A DNA stretch of 64,000 bases from Marthasterias glacialis. Lineage: Eukaryota > Echinodermata > Asteroidea > Forcipulatida > Asteriidae. Below the pieces are notes generated by a model. That model was not told the origin of the DNA and did no database searches. It was given only the letters and a program-made list of their open reading frames with translations. Of this stretch, positions 35,831-46,079 are shown piece by piece; position 1 is the first letter of the stretch, and every line of letters starts with the position of its first letter. Made by a program: the position numbers and the translations under genes. The stretch spans positions 12,498,731 through 12,562,730 of the forward strand of contig OU452225.1 of NCBI GenBank assembly GCA_911728455.2, given 5' to 3'.

Positions 35831-36507
35831 TAAAAAAAAGGCCTTGATTATTTCCATTTCATGTTTATGGATACCTTGAATGCACAGTATATTAAACAAA
35901 CCATAACATTCACCGTCTCCTTTTCCTAAACACACATCTGTAGCTTTAACCTTGCCACCGTTTCTAATGGTAATTTTACATGTAAACTGTACGCGGTAAA
36001 CATAAGTTAAAATGTCTGTAAAAAAGACACTCGTTTAAGGGGGTTTTAATGGAATAGTTGTCCACCATAGGCTGCCATCTTTTCTTCCCCATATCAGTTC
36101 ATGTATTGAAATTGAAGCTGGAGAGGAAAATGAGCTGGACCCCTCTAGTGAATCAGTGCTCATGACTGCATTTACATGTACATGATACAGGGAACATGAC
36201 ATGGCTTGGGCTTTGGCTAGGGCTTGGGCACCATTTGCCTGCTTGAAAGTCCTGTACCCAAATTGACTGTTTTTACAAAATTGCTGACGGAGCCCACGTC
36301 CGAGCCAAGGTTTTGAAAAGGGCCAAACACACCAACCATCTAAACCCCAAATCTGCAATTAATCTCCAATACTTCAATTCTCAGAAAGATTCAGCCACGA
36401 ACATTTCCTTCTCGCTCATGTTTCCCGATTTTCATTTATCAAGTTAAATACCACAAGGGAGACTGACCCGGTAAATATAATTAATTTTTTAGATGAACAA
36501 AGAAAAA

Positions 36508-36590
36508 TTGACTTAAGCAGGATATGAACCTGCGACCTTCGGATTAACATGCCAGCATTCTACCAACTAAGCTACATGTATCTAGCCCTA
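36508..36590 (-). repeat. tRNA-Asn-like sequence (pseudogene or SINE head)
   Basis: The minus strand reads TAGCTTAGTTGGTAGAATGC, then GTTAATCCGAAGGTC and GCAGGTTCATATCCTGC, which forms a perfect T stem. A GTT anticodon is placed plausibly. The acceptor arms do not pair, so it is a pseudogene or SINE head. Confidence 0.5.
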
Positions 36591-36674
36591 TGATGGTGGA
36601 TTCCCTGTTTTGTCAACATTTTTGTTCGGGGGTGCCAGTTCATTTACCGGCAAGCACACACAAGTACTGTCCGC

Positions 36675-36900
36675 CCAATTTCATATTAGCTGTCTACAAA
36701 ACAAAAATATTTGTTTAGCAAAATGCCTGCTAAGCAGAAATTAGCAGGGAACAGTTCACAAACAACTAATCTTTGTTTAGCAAAATGCCTGCTAAGCAGA
36801 AATTAGCAGGGAACAGTTCACAAACAATTACACGGTATTTTGGCTGGTAGCCTGTCTCTGCTAAGCGTTTTTTTTTTTTTTTTCACATAAAAGCTTTACA
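36675..36900. repeat. Palindromic MITE with internal tandem duplication
   Basis: CCCAATTTCATATTAGCTG begins a copy of the family. Within it a 56-base segment (TTTGTTTAGCAAAATGCC... to ...ACAAACAA) occurs twice, at 36710-36765 and 36772-36827, nearly identical. A recent local duplication inside an old element is the simplest reading. Confidence 0.65.
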
Positions 36901-38404
36901 AAACCTGGGCCCATGTCAACTATACTCAAATAGGCAGTCTCGGTACAAGGTAGTTTTTTTCTCCTTTTTTCCCCCTTCTTTTTTTTTGCTTTAAAATAAT
37001 GCCATACAATTTGTAAAGAAGTCATCCACAGGCCTTGAATAGAATCTTGTTGCATTGTGATCAACTCAACAAACACAAAGTCATCTTGTGGTCTACCGCA
37101 ACAGGACAGTGGTGAAGCCATGGTTGGTTAAAAGAAACCACTACATGTACACGTATTAACCATACAGGTTATGTAGAGCTCTCTTTTGATGTATCTCCAA
37201 AAAAATGTATTAAAAAAAACAATTTCACAAAATCAAGCCCTTTTGAATCTGCTTGAGTGTAACAAAAAGTAAAATTCCGATCAATACCAGGATTTACATA
37301 GTATTTTACTTATTGTGACAACATAAAAGTACAGTTTCTCCACTCACAAGGTTATGTTTTTTTCGCAGGCCGTAGCAAAGATTTGTGTTTAAATCAATCC
37401 AGTCTGACAGGCTAAGAAGGGGGAAAAAATGTGCATTTTTTTTTTGCTGTGCACAACTGTGCTTCATTGAAGGGGGTTTCATGTATGAATGCAATTTACA
37501 ATCTGTGGAATTCATAATTCTGCATAACAATAAGAGAGCTGTCAAATACATTTCTGAGGGCAATTACTGAGGAGATTGTGAGACATTGGTGTAGCATAAT
37601 TTAATCCACAGCTTACAGGCTTGATACAAATGGGTAACATTTGGAAGAACATATGGAAGGTTTTATTTCAAGGTACAGTATTTGAAAATAGTATAAGGTT
37701 GGTAAAGCTGATAGTGCAGTGTTCTGACTATATACATGAAAAAAACAACCTGTGAATATTTGGGTTCAATTTGTTGTCTGAGTCAGGAGAAAATATTGAG
37801 AAACCGTGCACATTTTTTAGCACGTACAGTAAACACACTGTCCTTAATTTTGATTGTTGTCTTCAAATTGGGGTCTTCAAGTTTTATTTTCCCGACTTTG
37901 AAAGAGTTTCAGCCAGAAATATTTCTATGGAAGAATGGTACTAGTATGAACTTCATAATCAGTGAGCTTTCAGACTGGTACTAACACAAAACACACACAA
38001 AAATTGGATGAATACCAATCCTGTATTCTACCTTTAACAATCTGAAAAGGCTTGCTTTTTCATAAACTGTGAACTATTTCTTTCTAAACTACAAGTATGG
38101 CCTAATGTGTGAGAAATCATCTCTCAAAAGTCACAGTGTACTTTTTCGATTGAGCTAAATGCAATTTTACAAGAACAGCATTTACAAAACATTAATTGTT
38201 TTTTCACAATTTTTGTAAATGATTTGTGTGTGAATTTCGCAATTTTGATTGTACGCATGTATTACGATATTGTGTACAATGAATGTACAATGTAGAGTAA
38301 AACAATCCAAACATCAGACAGAACAAGGAAGAATATCATGCCTGTATGGTGTCTTTGTTGAAAACTGAAGGCTTGGATCAAACTTGACTCCAAAAAACCA
38401 CAAA
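36901..38404. other. No gene recognised
   Basis: AT-rich, poly-T runs, and frames without domain or splice support. Confidence 0.45.
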
Positions 38405-38565
38405 TGTCACAAATGCCTGATATAGTACACGTACTTCAGTCTTGTGAGGGCAACGTAGTTTTTCCCCAGTAAAGGGCACCTCTCCTGGGTAAATGAACAT
38501 TTCAAAGGGCACCATGGCAATGACCAAGGGACAATGGAGGCAATTGCCTCTGCTGCCTCGAAACA
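38405..38565 (-). repeat. 'GCCCCTTGAAATG' dispersed repeat copy
   Basis: ACATTTCAAAGGGCACCATGG and CAATGACCAAGGGACAATGG show an inverted copy with the hallmark order. Confidence 0.6.
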
Positions 38566-39167
38566 AAGTAATAGTCCGGGATTACCTTTAATTTTCAAAT
38601 ATTACATGTACATGTGTAAAGTCATATCTCATGACATTTTACAAATTATGTATTGTAATCAAGTATGCATGCATGATGGAAACAGCAAACTCCTTTCCCA
38701 GGGCCTGAAAAATCTTCGTGTAAAAAAAATGTATACAAGGATAATCCATGGTTTTGTAAGCAATTTGTAATTTTAACTTTTTTATTTATTTATTTTTTTT
38801 GTTATTTTAATGCTGGACTTGGGTACTATTGGATCAAGGGAAAGAAATTCATATCCAATTTATCAAACTGTACACTGTAAATTTAAAACGACACAAAAAA
38901 AAGCAATTTCGGTTGAGGGAAGATGCATGTTGTTGCACACGTGAGCTTCCTTTCCAGTGAATTCTTCAATACATGTGTCCCTTAATACGGTACATGTATA
39001 GATGTATATATGTACACTTACATGGTATCAAATTTATAATCTGTAAACTGTTGTTTTATAAATGTTTTGGTTACAAAAGGCTTGAGTGCAAATTGCTACT
39101 AACCCAGGAAGGAGGGGGGGGCAAGCCCCTTTCCTTTCATGATCATGATGGTGCTGGGTTTCTTTAA

Positions 39168-39609
39168 AGGGCCCATGAAGAGGTTTTTTGTCACGGAACA
39201 TTTTTGTGGCTTAATAGATGGTTTGAAATTAACAAAACATAGTATTGACTATTTTGATGTGTCTGTTATGCGCTAATGCACTTGAATTGAGCCCTGAAAA
39301 TGTGTGCCATTTGATTGCGCAATGATCCATGACTGTGGTAAAACATTTCAAAGACGGCTCTGGTGCCGAGTGGTCAACAATGCATTGTATGTTATTGTCA
39401 CACACATGGCCCTGGTCAGCCGTTCCACTGTCTACGTCACAGATTTTATGTTAATAAGGAAGGGTGGGCGGAGCACGGCAACCCCCTAATTTTAGAAATC
39501 GCTATTTCTACGATTAATACGCATGTACAAAATGTGAAAAAAGTAAAGATATACTATAATAGGCACACTTTATTTTTTTAACCAATAAAAAAAAAAATTC
39601 ATGGGACCT
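39168..39609. mobile_element. TTAA-flanked MITE (442 bp)
   Basis: TTAA at 39164-39167 and 39610-39613 flanks termini AGGGCCCATGAA and TTCATGGGACCT, inverted repeats matching at 11 of 12 bases. A TTAA duplication is the signature of piggyBac- or Kolobok-type transposases. There is no transposase ORF inside, so it is non-autonomous. Confidence 0.8.
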
Positions 39610-40309
39610 TTAACATCCTGTCTGAAGGATGAAGACCTGAGATTAAAATTTGGAGGTCCCTAAGTCAATACAGGCAATTCACAATGAAGTGCGCCCTCTC
39701 TAGTTTATCCTGGAGAGACCATTCCTAAAACTTGGCGGTTGACAACAAACATCACACCTTCAGCATTCGATGGGCAGTTTGGGACATGGCTGACATGTGA
39801 AAACAGTTCACTGGCCTCTCTCTCTAAAATAAAATACAATCTTATGCCATAAAACACAGCAGATAAATACAACTCTGCTGCTTTATCTGCATACAAACCA
39901 CGAAAAACATACAAAAAAAACAACCAAGTCGTCACTTGGTGGGCGGGCGCAGTGAGACAACCAACAATCTACTTAAGTCAAAATTTTTTCCATAATACAC
40001 TCAAAAACTGGCCTCTCTACTGTGTTGTGAATTGCCTGTATGTGCATAGCTTTGACCTAGGACTTTCGCTTATCCAATGGGTTGAGGCTTCCTCTACCAT
40101 CTTTGTCTTGTTCCTTGTGTTAAATACCTATAATGGTTACTGATTATCATTAAACAAAATGGGGCCAGACTATTTACCCTTTCAACCTCGATATGGTTAC
40201 AATGATTTCAATCAACAAAAATACCAAGATGGCTGGGTTTTTTTTAGTTGAAGTCTAGATGGTCTGGGACCACAGTTCGTTTTTATCAAGCTGGTTCTGC
40301 AAGTAGAAA

Positions 40310-40440
40310 AGTTTGCTGAGCAAGGAAGAATTTTACTTAGCACAAACAGGTTATATAACCAGCTAAAACGCCGTAGTTTGCATGGATGTGACTGGTACTT
40401 GCTAATTTGTTTTGCTTAGGAAGAAGTTTGCTCTGCTTTC
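40310..40440. repeat. Palindromic MITE, partial copy
   Basis: TTACTTAGCACAAACAGG, ATAACCAGCTAAAACGCC and GACTGGTACTTGC follow the family order, with both ends worn. The SINE at 40464 starts just after it. Confidence 0.45.
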
Positions 40441-40463
40441 AGCAATAATTTCTGCTTAACGTA

Positions 40464-40830
40464 GTGTGTCATGTCCGAGCGGTCTAGTGCACCGAACTCA
40501 AGTTCTGGTGGTCAAGCCATCGGGGTGTGGGTTCAAATCCCAGTCATGACAATTTAGTCCTTGAGCAACATGCTTTACTAAAATTGTGTCTCTTCACCAA
40601 AGGGTATAACATGGGTCTGTGAGGGCAGAGGTTGAATTTGCAAAAGTCTTCAGAGCGCCACGGCAGCCCAGGGCTGTATACTCCTGTGGAGCTGAGAAAG
40701 TTTACAGGAATGTTATTGGCCCCATGACCAGGGCACTAATGTAAAGCGCATTGATACATCATTGTTAAATGCCCTCTGTTGGCACCTAGTTATTATTATC
40801 ATTATAACTTATTATGATTATTAATATTAA
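40464..40830 (+). mobile_element. Full-length tRNA-derived SINE, second body type
   Basis: The head ATGTCCGAGCGGTCTAGTGC and GGGTGTGGGTTCAAATCCCAG gives A and B boxes. The body differs from the 4587 copy: it contains CCAGGGCTGTATACTCCTG and GTAAAGCGCATTGATACA, and ends in ATT-like repeats. So one tRNA head is attached to two different bodies in this window. Confidence 0.75.
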
Positions 40831-41862
40831 CCACTTTATACAATTTTTAGTTGCTGCAAGATATTCCTTTTACAGTAGTTAGATGAATGCCTCATATTAT
40901 CACTGAATGTCAAACTCTTCCATAATACAATCATGCACCGTCCCTTTAAGTTTGCTGATGGTATATTTTTCCTTTTGACATACTGTATGCAAAAAGCTTC
41001 CCCTGAAGGATCTGATGCGTTCAGTCGGCAGACAGGGTGCAGAATGACTGCCTCCCGAAAAGAAAAAAATCAATAACCGAGTTGAACGACGGTAGGGGTC
41101 TGGGGCCACGCCGTGAGCAATGCAACAGAGAATTGCCACGCATTGTGACTGACGTACATGTAAGAATCTAGACTATAAAACCTGCCAGAAGGGGGATGGC
41201 TTGGGATGGGGTGGAGGGGGGGGGTATTGACATAAAGGTTGGGGTTGGAAGGCAGGAAAATTTACAGTTGTACAGCAATAGCATGTTGCTTTTTTAATAT
41301 TTAAAGAAAATGTGATTTCGAACGTGAAACACCACTGTTCTTCAACAATTCTGTCTGAAGTATTATTTATCATCTACAATATTATAGTCCCACTATGGTG
41401 GCAAATTTATTTTAGGTTTTAACAGAAGGATTACACACGGAGTGCTGTCAGTTTGTTTTGCTTCCATTCAAATCAATGAAACCAAACCGAGGCTGGGAGG
41501 ATACATAGTCTGGCATTTCCTACGCAAATGAGAGTTAGAACTACACGTATGTGTTTTTGTCAATGTGTAACACAAAGATGTCTGACAGGAAATTTGATTG
41601 CTGTTGTTGGTTTTTCTTGAATTGGAGACTTTTTGAACGGTCCTTTTTCACGGTTCTTACCAGTAGTATGCACGCTCAGAACTACACACACAGTACTGAG
41701 CGTGTGCGCGCATGCTCGTAACTGTAAATTGTGTCTGCTGCCACCAGTGTCTCAAAAGTCTCCCATTACATGTACTTGTTTACTTCACAATCAATTGATT
41801 ACTTCACAAAACCCAGAGATATTGAGGATTGATCCTGACAGGAGAAGGAGAAGTACATACAG

Positions 41863-42000
41863 TGGAATGTCATGGCCGGGCAGTTTAGTGCACCGGACTC
41901 AAGTTCTGGTGTTGTCAGAGTGTGGGTTCAGGGTCCCTGCCATTTGTGTCCTTGAACAAGACACTTAAAACTATAATTGCTTTGACCTTCAGTTGCGACA
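41863..42000 (+). repeat. SINE head fragment
   Basis: ATGGCCGGGCAGTTTAGTGCACC and GTGTGGGTTCAGGGTCCCTG are degraded A and B boxes. TGTGTCCTTGAACAAGACAC follows, as in the other copies. The 3' body is not recognisable. Confidence 0.6.
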
Positions 42001-43464
42001 TAAAGGCAAAGCCTTAGGTCTCGCGTGTCATGCAAGTAAAAGTATCATACAGCGAAGGGGCTTGCCCCAGTGTTTTTTGGCACGGTCTGGCAGCAACCTG
42101 CGTCACCTTGTATCCCTTTCGAGGTGTTGTATTATGGTTGCTTCGTCTCATAAAATCATTCTGAACAACAACCGCCACCTACTTTGATTAAGTCGGCCCT
42201 TGGAAAGTCATTCATGACAGATTATGGTGCATTAACCATTTAGTAAATTGTACAGTGCACATTTGTATCCAACTACTTAGCCATGCATAATATTTGGACT
42301 GAATGTGTTTTGTGCCCAATGCTGATATTGATTAGAAATGATGAATTTTGGGGTAGCAACTTATACATTTTGTGTCGCATTTGGCTAAGCAAAACAAGGG
42401 AACTTATTCACTGTACACTAATAATAATACATGTTTAGTGCCTTCATAAACCAACAGTGCTTTTTTACATGAACGCATGTAAAAAAAAAAAACATCCAAT
42501 TTGTTTTCAGTGCACCTAAGGATGTACGATGTACATGTATATGTACTTCCGTCTTAACTGTGCTTGTTACTTAACTCCGGGCAAATGACACCATCTCGGA
42601 GCAAAGGATAATATTTCACTCAGCCTAAACGCGGGTACGTACCGAAAGGAATGAGGGAAAGTTTTTTTCCAGTAGACAAATCACCGGGCATGACATTTGT
42701 AACATGCATCATGAAGCGGTGCGTGGGCCGTGGAATGTTTACACGAGGAAGAATTTTTCAATTTCACTTTTGAGAGGTGAAATTAACGGCAGCCCTAAAT
42801 TTGGTAGATAAAATACCACAATTTATTTTCCCTTTTTTCCTTTTTTTTTTTGTGCAACTAATTAAAATTCACAGAAAACAAAAGTTTTTTTTTTAAACAG
42901 TCATGTTACAGGTCAAAGACAATTAGAAAAATCTTAAAGTTGATAACACTCAAAAAATAATTAATAACCATGGAGGGAGTTTCAGAAGAAACTGAAAATG
43001 ATCTTCCCAGCGATAACATTTGTTCTTTTTTTCCTGCTTAGTTCCAAACAGAACACATCTTCACCTTCTCATCAATTGTCATGGATATGGGTATACAAAG
43101 AGAGCGAGGGAAAAAAATGCAACGTCTGCAGAGATTCTGATTCTCGATTGAACAAAGTTGTAAACAACCTTCTTGAATGGTCTAAGGTAAGCCCATTTGG
43201 GGATGGACCAATTGGGAATGACCACAGCTGAATTCCCAACAGTTTGGGAAGTGAGTACATGTATAGACGTAGCATCTGGCCATCATATTACCAAAAGTGT
43301 TTTGACTTCATTTGTTTGTGTGCTAATTTTGAATCGAAGGTGCAATTCAATGCACTTAGCTAAGAAATTACAAAGACTGCTTCTTTATCACACAGTGCCA
43401 TCTGGACCAGGCCAGCGTTTAAGCAGTTTGCAAACAAATTTGCTTGGGAAACAAATTTTCTTGA
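42001..43464. other. No gene recognised
   Basis: AT-rich. A 128-codon frame at 43197-43583 runs into the tandem repeat and is not credible. Confidence 0.45.
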
Positions 43465-43735
43465 GAAACAGAAGTTACCAACCAATATGGCATGTACATG
43501 TAGTAGTGTATGCAGTCTTTTGGGCTGGTTGGCCAGCACAGCTAAGTGCATTTAAAAGCAAATTTGCTTGCAGGAGACACTAGGTTACCAGCCAAATGGC
43601 AGGTGGTGCGCAGTATTTTTGGCTGGTTTGACCAGCACAGTTATTAAGTGCACTTGCTCGGAAGACAGAGGTTACCAGCCAAAATGGCATGTAGTGCACA
43701 CTATTTTGGGCTGGTTACCCACTTATTCTAATTTG
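43465..43735 (+). repeat. Three tandem units of about 90-107 bp related to the palindromic MITE
   Basis: GAAACAGAAGTTACCAACC, GGAGACACTAGGTTACCAGCC and GAAGACAGAGGTTACCAGCC start units at 43465, about 43570 and 43662. Each contains ...ATGGCATGT.AGT and TTTTGGGCTGGTT. The core matches the palindromic MITE (GGTTACCAGCCAAAAT). Confidence 0.6.
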
Positions 43736-44767
43736 CAACTTAATTTGTTAAAGCAGCACTATTTATTAAACATTTCTTTGAGTTCACAATGGAGGTCAAA
43801 GCCCAAGTCAAATCCATATATAAATGCAGTCTTTCAAAACTATTTTTACCCTTGACCATTTAATACCATGTAAAGTTACTTTTACCTTCTTTACATTTAA
43901 ATTAAAACAAAGTTGTTTTTTTACTCGTATATTATACAGTTCCTTTCATCCACTCAAAAACATATTTAAACAAAATACATGTCAAACATACTGTACAAAG
44001 CCCTACCATACAAGTAAAAAAAAAATTCTCATAAAGATTTTGGGTTCCATTTTTGACTAAAATATTTATATAGTTCTTTCCCCTTTCCACTCAAAAACAT
44101 ATTTCAGTAAAAAAAAAATACAGAAAAAAAATTCTCCCGAAGATTTGAAAATAAACACCCATTTACAATCAGTTGCATCTGGATGCTATTTTGTTTTAAA
44201 ACAAATAAAAACAAATCTATTTTATTTGTCTTGAATCAACCCATGCCATGAAAGATGATCACATTTTCCTGCTTCACAGAAAGAACAGATCATCAAAGTC
44301 TATAAATATACAACAGACTCTAGAGATGTGGAATTCAACGGTGCCAGTCAAAAAAAAGAGGGTCTCTCTGTTTGCATAAAAACCATCCAATCACAGACGC
44401 ACGGGTCTGGGGACTACCTAATGGACTGAGAGCACTGCTATACCTTAACGAAGCCTCTACACCCTAGAGGCTAAAAACACATTAAAATCTTCTCGATTTC
44501 AGGCTTCTTTTTTTTGCCTTGCTTCATCTTGAGGAACGACGATACAGGGCTTTCCAGCGCCCCAAAAGCCAATAACGTCAAATAGTAAACTGCAGCACTA
44601 TTGTCAGAATAAAACTACATATATCCCTGCCTTGGGCACTTCCGTGCTCCACAACTAATTTCACTGAAATATTATGAGGGGATGCTTGTTACTGTATTAA
44701 AAAAAGAAAAAAAAAAAAAAAAGCATTGATAAATCTACAGAGGATTTTCCCCATAGTTCTACTACAG

Positions 44768-44887
44768 GCCTGGTACTTCATGGGCCCAATGGAAGCAGTT
44801 GCCTCCAAGCCCCTGGTCATTGCCTTGGTGCCCTTTGAAATGTTCCAGGTATAAAAAGTAGAATTTTTTTTATTTCCCCTATAGAGT
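44768..44887 (+). repeat. Dispersed repeat, left half, host of the retrotransposon
   Basis: GCCTGGTACTTCATGG, CCCCTGGTCATTGCCTTGG and TGCCCTTTGAAATGTTCC run into the LTR at 44888. The right half resumes at 53785 with AGAGTTGCCCTTTACTAAAG. Confidence 0.65.
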
Positions 44888-45685
44888 TGTGACCCTTGCT
44901 AGTATTAGAGTCAAAATATGGATAGAGGACACGGCTAAGCTTGCTGTCAGATCTTCGTTTTATTCTGTAATGTTAAGACAGAGAACATATGTGACTGCTC
45001 GTCTTCGAACCGGAATAATGAATGACATACAATGATATTTAAAGATAAATAAACCGCACATAAAGATGTAATAAAAGATTAAACTTAGATAAAATACTAG
45101 TTTGCTTAAGGCAGAATGAAATCAAGATGGCGCTAGGGTTCCCGCCAAAACTTAGAATAGCGTCGCCATCTTGGAAATTTACACAAAACGGAATCAAAGG
45201 AGCATTTTTCATAAGTAAATGATACAAATCGTTCATCTTGATAGACATAAATAATAGTAGGAATAATTATATACAGATATTTAGTTGTTTAATAAAGTAA
45301 CTGTAGGCAAACAGTTCTAAATTGCCAAAGTACGTAATTTCTCAAAATGTAAGGAAATTTAGTAAAATGCCCAAACAAGAAGAAAACTAATGGCACTTAC
45401 AGATAACTTAGGTCTGTAAGTAATGAAATAAAATATTATGAATTATGAGAGAGAAATAAAATCGTTACCTGTAATGTTAAGACAGAGAACATATGTGACT
45501 GCTCGTCTTCGAACCGGAATAATGAATGACGGGGGGACTAGATAGCCCGCCGCCTACGGTGAATTGAGTTTGAAAAGAGTATAATTTACATGTAATGCAT
45601 ATTTAACAGAAAATAGTGACGTATGGTTACAGGAACGAATACAGTAAAAGTTTAGAGCGGGGATGTTCTAATCATACTTGTTACA
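44888..45685 (-). repeat. 3' LTR of the Ty3/Gypsy element
   Basis: Same length and, by eye, same sequence as the 5' LTR. The minus-strand AATAAA at 44959-44964 would be the polyadenylation signal for element RNA. A TATA-like box lies at 45268-45274. The internal 62-bp repeat occurs at 44965-45026 and 45469-45530. The bases before the LTR on the plus strand (ending GAGT) form half of the target duplication. Confidence 0.96.
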
Positions 45686-45696
45686 TTCTCCCCTTG
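45686..45696 (-). other. Polypurine tract (PPT)
   Basis: Directly before the 3' LTR in element orientation the strand reads CAAGGGGAGAA, then the LTR begins TGTAACA. A purine run abutting the 3' LTR is the plus-strand primer of LTR retroelements. A T/A-rich stretch lies just upstream of it, as is common. Confidence 0.85.
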
Positions 45697-46079
45697 TTTA
45701 AAAAAAAAATGTCAGCCTTGACATTTTACGGATTGATATAGACCGAGTCCCACAAAAACTAAAGTTATACATACATAAAAGCTATTTCAGCAAAAACTTG
45801 ATAATTTCACTGTACGGACGTAAACTAACATAAGTTAAGTATGTGACAATAACGCTTTACTTTCTGTTAGCTTCTAGTAATCGTCACATGTAGAACATTG
45901 TGCAAGTTCAGCACAACCTTTCTTTGTGTGTTGCACTTACACACAGTAAGGAAATCACATAAGAGGAATTACTCGGCTAATGTTGACCCAAACTTCTTTA
46001 AGCAAATTTACAAAATTTAAACAAAATTCATACACAGTGGATGTTTATACAATACAAATAAAACAACAATATTATGCAA
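45697..46079 (-). other. Retrotransposon 3' untranslated spacer
   Basis: About 380 AT-rich bases lie between the pol stop and the polypurine tract. There is no env-like ORF or zinc-binding frame here, so the element looks like a plain gag-pol retrotransposon. Confidence 0.75.

Noticed and set aside
36035-36358. 107-codon minus-strand frame
   Set aside because: No domain, no clear splice sites; codon use does not stand out.
36508-36590. Functional tRNA-Asn
   Set aside because: The T arm is perfect but acceptor arms do not pair, so it was kept only as a tRNA-like repeat.
45039-45248. 69-codon frame, identical at 53138-53347
   Set aside because: It lies wholly in the LTR, is duplicated only because the LTRs are identical, and has no domain.
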